NCBI RefSeq assembly: GCF_003265705.1
Contig: NW_020312848.1
Span: 51,276,545-51,340,544, forward strand
DNA length: 64,000 nucleotides
From: Callorhinus ursinus
Taxonomy: Eukaryota; Chordata; Mammalia; Carnivora; Otariidae
Reading direction: 5' to 3'
Shown: piece after piece, positions 23,420 through 35,154 of the stretch
Numbering within the stretch: position 1 is the first letter of the stretch
Layout of the letters: every line of letters starts with the position of its first letter
Position numbers and translations under genes: made by a program
The notes under the pieces: generated by a model
The model's input: the letters and a program-made list of their open reading frames with translations, nothing else
Told to the model about the DNA's origin: nothing
Databases searched by the model: none

Positions 23420-23900
23420 AAAAGCATATCAGGTTAAAAAAAAAAGTATAGCAGGTTAAAATCCAGCAGACATTTACTAAATAGACTTGGTGGTTGAAAA
23501 AAATATTTTTTACATACTTTTAGATAGGTAAGAGAAAGCCGAAAAGTAATTTCTAATCAACTTTTGTTTACAATTTACTTTGGCAGATAATAAAAAATTA
23601 TAAAATAATTACATAACAGGAAACAAGCAATTTACATGACAGTCATCTTATACCAGTTGAAACCATGCAAATTCAATTCAATTTTATTAAATGTGAACTG
23701 TATAATGTTTTTCAATGTGCTGATTATACTGGCCTTCAAGAGGTCCAAAAACAAAAGTTTACAGTGGTATACTTACCATTTAGTCAACATTCTGTAATTG
23801 TCACAATGCAAATATTGATCAACAAAATTTCCAGCAAAATGAAATATATTTAGGGAAAAAAGTTCATGACTTTTATTATTATGATAATAAAATTACTAGT
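23420..23900. other. No gene seen
   Basis: AT-rich unassigned DNA. Confidence 0.5.
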
Positions 23901-24080
23901 ACTTAGTAAATTTAGCACTTAGTAAATCTTATCTCAATTATTTCTCAAAAAAATGATCCTTTGAGGCAGATATTGTTATTATAATCACCCAAGAGCCCTG
24001 TGATAGCAAATGGCAAATCTAAGATCCAAGTTAGGTCTTTCTATCTCTCAAGCTCCTTTCTTAACCAATACCTCTGGAAT
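23900..24080 (-). mobile_element. MIR-like fossil, reverse
   Basis: GATCCTTTGAGGCAGATATT, then CCTTTCTTAACCAATACC, resembles a reverse MIR without a well-kept core. Confidence 0.5.
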
Positions 24081-24084
24081 ATCA

Positions 24085-25450
24085 TAAAAATGAGTTTAAT
24101 GTAAGGTAAAAGAGTTTTTATAATATCCAATTGTATTAAAGCATCTATATTTAAGAAAATCCTGAAAGAAACAAATCAATTTTCTGAATCAGCACAGTTA
24201 TTAAACCTGAGCTCTTTACTTCTTGGCACAGGCAAACTTACACTATCAATTCCATTAGCACTGTGATAAAGGTGAAATCAAGTTAATTCAAGCCACCTAC
24301 TTGATAAACCTGTGATCTTTATAAACACAAAAAACAGGTTAGTATAGACTCCTAATGTAATTATTCTGCATCAGAAATAAGTACACAATTCCATAATAAT
24401 GCAAAATAATATAAAATACATTGTAATTACTACAGACATTGTTACACAGATCTTTCCATATTTATGCATATTTAATTAAAATGATATTTGTCAAAAGGCT
24501 AATGAGACCATTTTGAATCCCATTTACTGAAAGGCTAATGAGACAGTAGAATATGAGCTGTTTATTAACTGAAGAACAAGATATGTGGCATCAATACACA
24601 GTAAGAGAAGACCAGAATGAAAAAATATCACTGAAAGCCTCTCATAAACCTCACAGTAAAAAGAAAAGTCATATTAGAGATAAGAAAGACCATGTACAAT
24701 GTCAGCTTCCCACTTAACCGATAGGGAAGTGAAAATTTATAGCCTAGTCAAAGAACTTACTAATGAGAGTATATGAATTATTATTCCATTTTCCAGGATT
24801 ATAGTTGTTATAGGTATTTAAATACAAGTCATTTTACAATGGCAAGATAGGCCACGATGCTTACAAGGTGAAATAAAATTTCATAACACTGCGCCTAAAA
24901 CAATCCCACATTACATGGCTGCACATCAGAAAAACACCATTGATATTTCACTGAGCCAAAAAACAAAGTTCCCCTACCATGTGAATATACTGGAAGGTAA
25001 CCATGCTAAAAGGCAAGTGGAAATGCCAGTCATTTTCTCAAATAATAATAGCAACAATATATATCTGAAGGCTTTCAGCTTCAAGACAGAAAATTCCAGA
25101 GATATCAAAATGGCACATATTATCAACTCTAAATAACAAAATTGTTTAATATGTAAATGCAAACTATCTGCTCATCAAATAAATAGAAACTCATTTTAAA
25201 AAGTAAGAAAAAGTAGGAAGTCCAAGTTTGGAATTTTTAGATGAAAGGCAACTTTCTAAGTCAGGACCTTGGTTAAATATTTCCTGATATTCATAACAGC
25301 ATGCATACATATACAGTAAGTTTAGGTAAAAAACAAAATCCATATACATATTGCAAGTGGCAACTCTTCTCTGCAGATAATTTAGTATTATGAATTATTT
25401 GAAGAAAATTCCTAAGTAAATTACTAGGAGAGGGCAAAAATAGCTCTATC
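24085..25450. other. No gene or repeat recognised
   Basis: AT-rich. Only a spaced direct repeat AAAGGCTAATGAGAC (24496 and 24530) stands out. Confidence 0.5.
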
Positions 25451-25681
25451 AAAAACTTTCCCATGTGTTGGCGCCTGGGTGGCTCAATTGGTTAAGCGAC
25501 TGCCTTCGGCTCAGGTTATGATCCTGGAGTCCCAGGATCGAGTCCCACATCGGGCTCTCTGCTCAGCAGGGAGTCTGCTTCTCCCTCTGACCCTCCTCCC
25601 ACTTGTGCTCTCTATCTCTCATTCTCTCTCTCTCAAATAAATAAATAAAATCTTTAAAAAAAAAAAAACTTTCCCGTGTGT
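25451..25681 (+). mobile_element. Can-SINE, forward, with 18-bp TSD
   Basis: The element is about 25469-25663. Flanks are AAAAACTTTCCCATGTGT (25451-25468) and the same with one A-to-G change (25664-25681). Confidence 0.96.
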
Positions 25682-26459
25682 ATTCCTCAACATAAATTAA
25701 CATGAAAGAATTAAATCATCGCTAATTTATTTGTTAGGAAAAGGTGATACTTTATTACTTCACCTAAATAATTTGAAGGCACTTCACAGTAATATGTCTT
25801 TTTGTTAACACTTATTCAATGGTATGTTTATTAGCTGTCACATTAAGACCCTGCCAATAGAGTTTTTAAATATTTATTAAGCAACGCCTCCTACATCCAA
25901 AATGAGATTATACTCAGTATCTTCAAAGAATCTGAAATAGCATATTATATATTTATTGACTCCTAGGATATGCTCTAGCCAGATAATGATCTTTTGTCAG
26001 AGAAAGAGCAATCTTGTCATGTGGGCCTCTTCACACAGACTGACAGCAACACTTAGAATGTAATAAAAGCAAAACTATTCACCTAAGTGGAAGTGAAAGG
26101 ACTAGTTCTAACTGTTGAGACTTTTATTTTTCTTTAAAATTTTAGTCCCTTGAAATCAAACTTCTTGAGTTAATACACAGCTATTAAAAAGCAGCAGACT
26201 TGTAATCAATACCTTTACTAACAGCTATTCCCCAGGGTCTCTTAAATATAAGCACCAGAGTTTTCCAAGATGGAAAACACCCAATTAGGTTTTCCTGAAC
26301 CAATTTAGCTTGTCCAACTATTGAGTATTTTGACAATAAATATATTCACACTCTTGAGTTTGTGAGAGAAAAATTAGCCCTTTAATTAGCAGTAAAACTA
26401 GTCTAGAAATGAGCCATCTGGCTTATCTCTGATATAGTCTGAGACTGTATCATGTCATC
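25682..26459. other. No gene seen
   Basis: AT-rich, unassigned. Confidence 0.5.
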
Positions 26460-26607
26460 AGAAATTTTTTTAAATACCAGGCATAAATTGCTAACCTCAG
26501 AGTACAAACTTCAGCTCTCTTCATAAAAAGTAACAGAATGGGTTTCTCTACAGTATTTGAGTTGATTTTAAGTGAAAAATATCAAGCTCTCCCTGCTATC
26601 CATTTTC
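26460..26607 (+). repeat. 148-bp segment paralogous to 20948-21098
   Basis: Second copy of the duplicated segment. It has a 3-base deletion near 26585 relative to the first. No A-tail or TSD is visible, so the mechanism is unclear. Confidence 0.9.
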
Positions 26608-26609
26608 CA

Positions 26610-27295
26610 TGTTACCAGAATAAGAGAACAAATCTGAGCTCCTTATTCAGATATAAGTAGATCTGGGAATAAAGAAAACCTTTTATCACCCAGGTGCTCG
26701 TATTTCAGTCAGCCAGGGCTGAGACAACACCGCACAAACTGTGGTAGTTAATTAATATTGATGGTTAAAATGATGTCTTTGAACCCATGTGAACAGCTCT
26801 TCTGGACTTGAGTCAGTCAATAAATATATATTGAGTACACACAATGACCAGGCACTGGACTTGTCACATCAATCAATCAGGCTTTTTTTAAAAAGATATA
26901 GAGTCTAGGGAGGAGATATATGCAAATGCAGTAATACACTTACCTAATGAAACAAAACAAATTTGAACTTCTGTTCCTGTTTTTCATAGGTATAAATTTA
27001 GATATACACACAGAGATTTCAGTATAGCTATAGGCAAAAATATGGGAAGACACACACACACATATGCATACATCTTGGTCACGATGTAAAATATGCTTCT
27101 TACTTGATACAGCCAAAAAACCTTGAAAGCCACAAGTATATGAAATTTGCCTAAATAACTTAAGGCAGGATTCATGAAGGAAACAGCATTCAGGTTGATA
27201 CTGTATGAACAAGTTTGTTCAGTAGAAGGATCAGAGGCTTCCAGACAAAGGGAATAGGGTATATATAGGTTGAGGATGTTGAAATGTGATTAGGG
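26610..27295. other. No gene seen
   Basis: Contains short ancient-repeat-like motifs (TTTCAGTCAGCCAGGGCTGA near 26704; CACAATGACCAGGCACTGG near 26840) but nothing definable. A short CA repeat lies at about 27049. Confidence 0.4.
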
Positions 27296-27299
27296 CCAC

Positions 27300-27440
27300 A
27301 TGCTGAAATAATATTTTGGATATACTGGATCAAATAAAATGCATTATTAAAATCACAATCACCTTTTTTAGTTTTTTTTTTTGATGTGGCTAATCAAATA
27401 TGTAAAGCTACATAGACGGCTTCAACTGGACAGTAACAGT
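27300..27440 (-). mobile_element. hAT-type MITE fossil, reverse
   Basis: TTTTGGATATACTGGATCAA, TTGATGTGGCTAATCAAAT and an ACTGGACAGT end match the reverse of the MITE class seen forward at 60148. Confidence 0.6.
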
Positions 27441-28045
27441 GAAGATGATGAAGTGGAGGGAGGAAATTACACTAGCAGTGATGAGGTCAAAGTTAGGCTC
27501 CTGAAACAGCCAAGGTGAGAGAAGATGACAGCCTGGTCCAGAACAGTGAGAATGGAGCATGAATAACTAGGCAGGGTCTGAAACTCCAGGCAGAGAGGTC
27601 ATGATCATTTTGTGCGATTAAAAAAAAAAAAAAAAAAAAAATCAGACCTGGAGCTCCTCATCCCCTCTCTGCTCCAATTTCTCCTCTTAAAACTGAAGAG
27701 TAAGTGAGATTGAAACTCACTGGAGTAGGAAATACAGGTAAGCCTCCAAACCCAAGCCTCATGGTTCAACAACACACTGGAAAAGCCAGACATTGAGGGT
27801 TACCAAAAATTCATCCAACTTTGAAGCAGCACTTTATTTCCCTGCTGGCTCCTACACCTTTTTATAAATCCATTCTTCAGGCCAGAACTGCAGAAGGCAG
27901 AAAGGGTAAAAGTGGATAATTAAAATATCAAAATCTTACCCTGAAACTCCCTTACTCAAAAGTCTTTAGCAACAGGCAAACTAAAATTTACATTCAGTTT
28001 TTCTGCCTCTTTATTTTTTATCTTTCTTTTCCTCAGTCTGACTCT
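27441..28045. other. No gene seen; long A-run
   Basis: An A-run of more than 20 at about 27620. It may mark the tail of an unrecognised retroinsertion, but no TSD was found. Confidence 0.4.
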
Positions 28046-28049
28046 CCTG

Positions 28050-28230
28050 AAATCCTCTCTCCTTTTGCTTTCAACATGTTCAAGTCCATGAACATATATC
28101 TCATATGCCACCTTCCCAAGGGAGTCTTCCCTGAACCATCCAGTTAGATTTAAGTATCACTGCCTCATCTATGCTCTCATAGGCCTTGCTTATGTCTCTA
28201 TTAAGTCCTTAATCAGTTATTCAATTATAT
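28050..28230 (+). mobile_element. L2 LINE fossil
   Basis: GGGAGTCTTCCCTGAACCAT, TGCTCTCATAGGCCTTGCTT and the following text fit the L2 3' region. Confidence 0.6.
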
Positions 28231-28234
28231 CTCC

Positions 28235-28800
28235 CCTCGTAAATCAGATGGAGATTGAAACATTCGGCCGCATATCCCTGACCTTGAGCACTCCATCCAA
28301 GCTGGTCCCTGCTCTAAGCCACAATTCATCTCTCCTTCCCCTGAATTCCCACAGCACTTTGTGGGGAGCAACTGGGCCCAGGAGTCCTTGATCAGCACTC
28401 TCCCTCTTTTTTTGAAAGAAGAAAGAAAACAAAGAAAAAGAAAGGAGACCTAGAAGGACATTGTATCATGGATAACCAATCTGAACAAATCTTACTGACC
28501 AGACCAGAAGAACCTAAGGAGCAATCTTTTGACGCCTCTGCCAATCACTGTTTTGTTTGGCCTGGAGCTATAGGAACTCTTAAATCACGGGCTAAAATTT
28601 GGAAGATCCACAGGCAATGAAAATGAGTCATGAAGCAGTCAGTGAGACTAAGGCCCCAAAGACAGCCAGCAGTTGGGGTTGTACCCCAGAATTTCAGGGA
28701 GAACACTTCATACACATATGTTTTAACCAGCTAAACCATGCTAGGAAGTATATAGATTATGCTTAATAAATAATGAATTTCTAACTTGATTATTAATAAT
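28235..28800. other. No gene seen
   Basis: Unassigned sequence with an A/G-rich patch at about 28415-28450. Confidence 0.4.
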
Positions 28801-28804
28801 AGGA

Positions 28805-28915
28805 AAGCCCCTTATAAAGTACATGACAGCACACAAAGTGCTTCTAAGTACTTCCATTTTACACTTGAGGAAATGAAGTCTCAGATAATGTGGTTGAGTT
28901 CTATTAAGGCCTTAT
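28805..28915 (-). mobile_element. MIR-like fossil, reverse
   Basis: ATTTTACACTTGAGGAAATG, AAGTCTCAG resembles the reverse MIR core. Confidence 0.6.
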
Positions 28916-28934
28916 TCATCAGCAAATATTAAAT

Positions 28935-29116
28935 AAATACTTTCCTTTTTTAGGGGGAGAGGGGCAGAGGGAGAGGGAGGGAGAGAGAGAATCTTAAGCA
29001 GGCTCCATGCCCTACGTGCAGCCTGACATGGCTCTCGATCTTACAATCCTGAGATCATGACCTGAGACAAAATCAAGAGGAGGATTCTTAACCAACTGAG
29101 CCACCAAATACTTTCC
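28935..29116 (-). mobile_element. Can-SINE, reverse, with 11-bp TSD
   Basis: The element (28946-29105) lies between AAATACTTTCC copies at 28935-28945 and 29106-29116. Confidence 0.92.
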
Positions 29117-29430
29117 ATACACAATGCACTGGGATGGAAGCAGTCCTGCTCTCAATAAACTTTTTTTTAATGGGAAAGAGAGATAATAAAATAAGTAAAA
29201 TGTAGAGTATGTCAAATGGTGCTACTGGGAAAATACAGCAAGGTAGGTAGGAAATAGGGGTTTTAAATAAGATGGCCAAAGAAGGCCTCAAAGGCAAAAT
29301 GACATTTGAGCAGAGAGCCAAATGGAGAGGAAGAGAACCAAGTGATCGGTGTTCCAATCTAAACTGTTACCCAAATCTTAGATTTCTACTGCTTATGTTC
29401 TTTCAAATACAGCAATTTGCCTTTAAAGAA
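29117..29430. other. Ancient-repeat-like stretch, no gene
   Basis: GGCCAAAGAAGGCCTCAAAG and ACATTTGAGCAGAGAGCCAA resemble an ancient LINE-type repeat. No coding signal. Confidence 0.4.
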
Positions 29431-29439
29431 GACGCTGGA

Positions 29440-30085
29440 TCTGGCATGAGGGGCAGCACCAAGATGAGTGAAGAGGAGAATGCACTGGCAAGTCCATGCC
29501 GGTGTAGGATATGCAGGGCGAAGGATGCTAGATGTCCCTGCACCATTGGTTCATAGCTGACAGCAAGGACAAGGAACAGGAAGTCATCTTCATCAGTGAT
29601 TCCTGGGTCCAGCTAATGCACCAGTGCAAGATCTGGCAGGGGCTCTTTTCTGCTCTGCATGCACTTAACTTTGGTATTGGCAGTGACAGCACATAACAGG
29701 TGCTTTGGCAGCTGGAGAATGGGGAGCTGGAACAAATCTGGCCCAAGATTGTAGGGGGGCTAGATTTGTGCCAGGGGCCAGCACCCCAACCTACTTCATG
29801 TGAAAAACTGATGTGTGAATGAGCTGGTCTGGGCAGCATTGGTCGGCCATCTACAGGCCCACCTCCTGGATGTCACCCTCAGCTTTGTGCACTTGGATGG
29901 TACTGTAAGTCAGCGTGGCTTGTACGAATACCTGCATCTGAGCCGCCTGGGCTACACACCTGTCTGTCGGGCCCTGCACACCCTGCTTCGGCATCTGCTG
30001 GCCCAAGACCAGGGCCAGGGTGTCCCCTTGCCAGAGGCTACAACCTAAGCATCCTCCTTCCCCAACATTAAATTCTCATTCCTCA
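29440..30085 (+). pseudogene. PAFAH1B3P: PAFAH1B3 processed pseudogene
   Basis: An intronless decayed copy of the catalytic gamma subunit gene of brain platelet-activating-factor acetylhydrolase 1b. The ATG region is at 29464 and the terminal stop at 30046. The best-preserved part is 29815-30048, reading VNELV near its start and LSRLGYTPVCRALH. Early frameshifts and stops destroy the frame. About 110 bp are missing near 29751, removing the stretch with the conserved GTNN block. The nucleophile block reads SDS rather than GDS, and the aspartate of the C-terminal D-x-x-H pair is Glu (YEYLH). ATTAAA at 30067 and an A-tail starting near 30085 show an mRNA origin. No function is expected. Confidence 0.9.
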
Positions 30086-30135
30086 AAAAAAGAAGGAGGA
30101 GGAGGAGGAGGAGGAGAAGAAGAAGAAGTAGAAGA

Positions 30136-30176
<41 letters not shown>

Positions 30177-30420
30177 AAGAAGTAGTAGTAGGAGGAGGAG
30201 GAGGAGTGGAAGAAGTAGTAGTAGTAGTAGTAGTAGAAGTAGTGGTAGTAGTAGAAGAAGCAATAGGAGTAGGAGTAGGAGTAGTAGAAGTAGTAGGAGT
30301 AGGAGTAGTAGAAGTAGTAGTAGTAGTAGTAGAAGAAGTAGGAGTAGTAGAAGTAGTAGTAGTAGAAGAAGTAGTAGGAGTAGTAGTAGAAGTAGTAGTG
30401 GTGGTAGTAGTGGTGGTAGT
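30085..30420. repeat. GGA/GAA/GTA trinucleotide microsatellite, ~335 bp
   Basis: An uninterrupted three-base periodicity of GAA, GGA, GTA and GTG units starts exactly at the poly(A) site of the PAFAH1B3 retrocopy. Because the period is three, every frame is open and gives poly-Leu, Val/Glu or Ser/Thr translations that are artefacts. Confidence 0.97.
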
Positions 30421-30424
30421 TGAG

Positions 30425-31330
30425 CCATGGGCTACAGAGCCCCTGGAAAAGCCAGGCTGTCCATGGAATCTCGATTTCACTTTAGGCCTTTTCCATCTAT
30501 AGACCCTGGAGGCCAGCAGAAAGGATACTGTGGCCTATGAGCATGTGTGAGTGCTTTGTAAGCAGAAAGTGCCTTTAGAAATGGCTGCTGTATAACTGCA
30601 CAGTCAGTGTCATAGTGCAATGTGTCAGTGCTAATCACATGTGGTCCTTGGGGACCTTATTAAGACTGTTCTCCTGATTTGCTAGCAGTCCCTGGTAGAG
30701 CTAGAACACCTGACCACTATCATAAGGCTGTTATCTGATTCACCAAACCATACAACTAGATGGGCCCAACAGCAGTCCACGCCCTCCGAGACTGGGAACA
30801 TGGCTACAGCTAAGCTGAATGAGCAGATGACTCAGACTACTATGGTAACTGCCCCTAATCCTTCAGCACTTCTCCCTCAATCCATATAAATTGGCATCAT
30901 AAGAAGTTCCCTCTGGTCAGTTAAGGAAAGAGGGGAAAAGGGTGGGTCTTTTCATTCATAAAAGGACCTGTACTGAGCTGGCAAAAGCTAGGTGTAAGTG
31001 GTCACTATACAACACCACCCCTCTTTAGTGGCCCTGAAACACAATGGTAAAGAGAAAATCTTCCACTGGGAAGAACTTTAGGAGGCATGGCCTGAGGTAA
31101 GGGTATACACTGGTTAATCGTTAGTGGCTTAGGAGTTGACAGGCTAGACAGAACTTAGAACGAATTGGAAAACTGGTTCAGTTTATGGGGCCAGTTGGGT
31201 GGCAGTAACCCGCAAACTTGAGATGCTGACCTATAAAATGAAGTAAATGCTTACAACTAGTAATGCATATATGGTGCCATCTTTTCCTTCTGAAGGTATG
31301 CAAAGTGGAGGTGAGAGTAGTCCCTCTATT
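30425..31330 (+). mobile_element. Probable endogenous retrovirus internal relic
   Basis: Reads like decayed internal sequence of an old endogenous retrovirus (phrases such as GACAGGCTAGACAGAACTTA and GAATTGGAAAACTGGTTCAG). No LTR is visible next to it and no long open frame survives. Assignment is from recognition only; class is uncertain. Confidence 0.4.
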
Positions 31331-31344
31331 TTCTTTATGTCTAA

Positions 31345-31562
31345 GTAAAAAAAAATATTGGCAGCATGTTTTCTAAATTTGGTGAATATCATGAAATTAC
31401 AGATTCACAAAGCTCAGTGAAACCACAGTAGGAAAATTACCATGCAAATCACACCTTTGAATGCTATAGTCGAACATAAAACTAAGACAAAGAAAAACAC
31501 CCTAAAAGCATCCAGAAAAAGTAGACATTACACACATGAGGGCAATTATATCAATTTTTAAA
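31345..31562 (+). mobile_element. Old L1 ORF1-region fragment
   Basis: TACAGATTCACAAAGCTCAG, then TAGTCGAACATAAAACTAAG and CCTAAAAGCATCCAGAAAAA match the RRM to C-terminal part of old L1 ORF1. Decayed. Confidence 0.6.
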
Positions 31563-31564
31563 AA

Positions 31565-32042
31565 ATAAGTTTTTTAATGAAACATAACACATACAGAAAG
31601 GGGCACAAATGTAATTATTTGGCACAACTTATCACAACGTGTGAAGATAACTATGTAACCACCACCCACATCAATAACTACAACACTAGTCTGCCTCTTC
31701 TTAGTCTTTACTCTTATTCCTTCCCAAAGGTAATCATTACCCTGGTTTCTAAAACCAAAAATGAGGTTTGCCAGTGGTTAACCTTTATATAAATTGAATA
31801 CGTGATGTATTCTTTTTTGTCTAGCTTCCTTTAACATCATTGAGATTCATCTATGTTGTTACCTGGACCAGTTGTTCATTTGTTTCCATTGCTATACAAT
31901 GAACGACTAGACCACATTTAATGAATATACCACAGTGTATTCATTGTACTGTTGATAGACATTAGACATCTCCAAAAAGATGCCAAGTGGTAATTTTCAT
32001 TGACAGGACTAGCAGTACCACTCCAAACTGTAAAATGTTAAA
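31565..32042 (-). mobile_element. Old L1 3' region, reverse
   Basis: ACATCATTGAGATTCATCTA, TTGTTTCCATTGCTATACAA and GAATATACCACAGTGTATTC are the antisense of the L1 ORF2 end. Diverged. Confidence 0.65.
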
Positions 32043-32044
32043 GT

Positions 32045-34240
32045 GGTAACTAGAGAATGTTTGATCTTTTTATTGTTGTTTTTAAAGGCAAATGTCCTGC
32101 ATGGTTTGCTATGGTTTCTGTCATACAAAAATCATTTCACTCTACCCTGCATTACTTGGCTGTCACAAGACATAAAATGAGCGGCAATAAGAAAAGCTTT
32201 ATTGAGAGGAGGGAAAAGTACACATTTCTGGTCCCGTACCCAGATCACTACCCTCACCTAAGGCATGATTTACCCTTTCCAGTAAAGTATCTGTACAGTT
32301 CAATTAATTACCCTCTGCCAATCAGAAATAAATTTTGGTTCAGAGAGGTGGGGTAAAGCAGCAGACTCAACCTAACAACTGTTCCATATGAATACTAGAT
32401 CATTCTGGAGTAGCCATCTCAACAACAAACAAATCTTCATAGCAGAAATGTTATCTCCATGAGACTCTGCCCATTTCTTCACCCTGTTAGCTTCAGTCCT
32501 TAATATTGTCTTTTTGGGCTCATAGATTCATTCACTCAACAAACGTGAGCTGCATACCTAAAATAAGCCAAGCACTTTCAGTGGCCAACTATTTTAAGAT
32601 GGTGTGTGTGTGTGTGTACACACACACGTATACACAAACACACAATTATAGACATTGGCCCTGTGTGGCCTCCAGTTGGGAATATTTCTAAGCACGCAAA
32701 CTATTTAAATTCCAGTGTGAATGTACGTGTATTTGTGTGTGAGTGAGTTTGTATTATAGAGAGAGACAAAGTAAAGGAGATGAAGAATGGGATAAGAAGC
32801 AACCAAAGTTGTATTAGACAAGGACAGCAGAAATCATAAAAGACTCATGAGGAAATGTGACCATATTTAAAGTACAATAATGAAATGAGCCTTCACTCAC
32901 TTCTCTCCTCTGTACAATCACATTCACTACTCATCAACTGCTTTACCCATACCTTGTGTGCTCCTTACAGGTTATATAATCAAGATCTACCTTTAAAAGC
33001 TATTTGCAAAAGTGTCTATGCCATAAACTTTTGGCTGACAAGTAATTATATATATCTTCCAAAGAAAATCAAGCATAAAACCCCACAAGAAAAGATGAGA
33101 ACTGATACCCCTGATTCATAAAGGAGGCAAAAGAGATTTAACCAACACCTTAAGTTTCTGTCTCACCATCCGTTAATTTTAAATTTGATTTTGCTTTTTA
33201 TATCAAAAAGCACTTATTCAAAAATAGCAGAAAACCCCTATATCCATATGTTGTCCTGCAAAAAGAGAAGAAAATACTATTATTTGTATTTCTTGTTCAA
33301 ATACTCTAAGAATAAAAGAACTGTTTTCAGAAATGATGAGGTTCCTGCAGATAACATTTACCCACTGGATTTGAGGCTTTTTTGTGACATAAAGTGCAGA
33401 GTACTTTGAGGATGGTTACAGATTCAATGGCACAGAAAAGGCTTTTAACTTTGGCTCATTTCCTCTGACCACCATGCCTCCCTTCTAAATTATAACCTCT
33501 CAAAGCTACAGATCCTTTAAAACTAGCTTTTAAACTGCCTTTCCTTAGTATCATCACAAAATAAGAACACTTTACTTGAAAATAAAAATACAAAATTATC
33601 GGACTCAATAACTGTTCTCATTATTGCAAATCAATAAACAAAACTCAACAAAAATTGTTTTTGTTAATAGCTATCACTTATTGAATGGCCAAGAAATAAA
33701 TCCAAAAGAAACCAAAGAAAGATCTGCCTTAACAATATAAATGGTTTCTATTCAGAAACTATATTTAATATCAGAAATGGCCAGCACATATCCCAGTGCT
33801 ATTATTATCATCCTTAACAGAATCTTAAGCTAAGCACTAAAATCCTGTCATTTGCATCTTAGAATAGTAAAAATTTTGAGAAAACAAAACAAAAAAAGAA
33901 ACCACTAAACCACTAGAGAATCCCATTTTTAATTAGGAATGTCTTTCACGATATAACCCATAACAAATACTACCTCCTCTGCTGAATTTTTTTTAATCAC
34001 TGCAGCACTTTATATCCATAGAAAAATAATAATAGGAATAGGAAACATAAGAAGCATCAGGGCCCCTTCCCCTTGGTTGAGACTGAGCAAGTAGTTGGCA
34101 TGGCCAGCGAAGCCAAAACCAAATATTCAACCAGCTGGTTGGGGATAAGTCAAGTTGGTGACCCACACAGCTGAGAGACTGGTTTTATACAGGGGGAAAT
34201 GAGCAAACAGGTAACATTTAAGGTTAATAGGATCCAGGCA
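32045..34240. other. No gene recognised
   Basis: Unique-looking AT-rich DNA. It contains the GT/AC repeat at 32602 and an ancient-repeat-like motif (TTCACTCAACAAACGTGAGC, 32530). Short open frames lack domains. Confidence 0.45.
32602..32644. repeat. GT run followed by AC run
   Basis: (GT)8 passes directly into (AC)n, making a self-complementary microsatellite. Confidence 0.95.
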
Positions 34241-34241
34241 C

Positions 34242-34288
<47 letters not shown>

Positions 34289-34300
34289 CAGATACAGATA
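34242..34300. repeat. GATA microsatellite
   Basis: About eleven GATA units followed by interrupted GACA/GATA units; a candidate polymorphic STR. Confidence 0.97.
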
Positions 34301-34489
34301 AATACATAGAGAGAGAGAGAGTTTATAAAAACTGTATTTCCTAATTTCATTCCCTGAGAAGACCTAGCAGGAATGATACTCCAGTAGCAATGAGCATTTT
34401 TAGAACCCGACCTTGGTTTCTAAATGTCTAAATGTCATTCTCCATTAAAAGGAACGAGAATTTCTTAGTAATTCCAAGGTTGGAACAAG

Positions 34490-35152
34490 AAATGTATAAG
34501 ACAAGCCTGACCACCTTTTAACATGAGGAACTAAGAACACAACATCACTTCTATAGTAATCTTGCCCAAAATAATCTGAACCCATTCATGAGGAAACACC
34601 AGATAAAACCAAATAGAGAAGCATGATTTGGTTGAACTCTTCCAAAATATCAAGATCATGAGATAAGAGAAGAATAAGGAACAGTTCCAAATTGAAGGAG
34701 ACCAGAAAGCCAGGCAACTAAACACAAGGTATGATCCTGGTTTCTGGACTCATAAAGAACATCACTGGGACAACTGGTGAGTTGTGAATGAGATCTGTGG
34801 ATTAGATGGTAATATTATATTAATATTTATTTTCTATTTTGATTATTATATTGGGGTTAAGTGGAACAACATCCTTATTTTGAGGAAATACTCACTGAAG
34901 TACCAAAGGAATACTAGGGCATCATGTCTGCAATTTTTACTCTCAAGCCAAAAAAAAAAAAAATCTTCAAAACAAGAATGTATCAGAGTAAAGGGTGACG
35001 GAGAAAGAGAGAGAAGAAAGAGAATATGATAAGGCAACTGTAGTTTAATACTAGTAACAGGGGAATTGAATGAAGAAGTTATTTGTCCTGTTCTTGAAAC
35101 ATTTTGCTGAGTTTGAAATCACTATAAAATAAAAAGTTTAAAAAATATATGT
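34490..35152 (+). mobile_element. Ancient L1-like 3' end
   Basis: GGAACAGTTCCAAATTGAAG, ATCACTGGGACAACTGGTGA and an ACTATAAAATAAAAAGTTTA end. It shares order with 7310-7670 but is longer. Family tentative. Confidence 0.5.
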
Positions 35153-35154
35153 CT

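Noticed and set aside
30020..30502. Long Val/Glu-rich, poly-Leu and Ser/Thr-rich open frames on both strands
   Set aside because: They are translations of a trinucleotide microsatellite, which stays open in every frame; no start context or homology.
34242..34300. Possible CRISPR-like array from regular repeats
   Set aside because: It is a GATA microsatellite; no spacer-repeat pattern exists anywhere in this vertebrate sequence.
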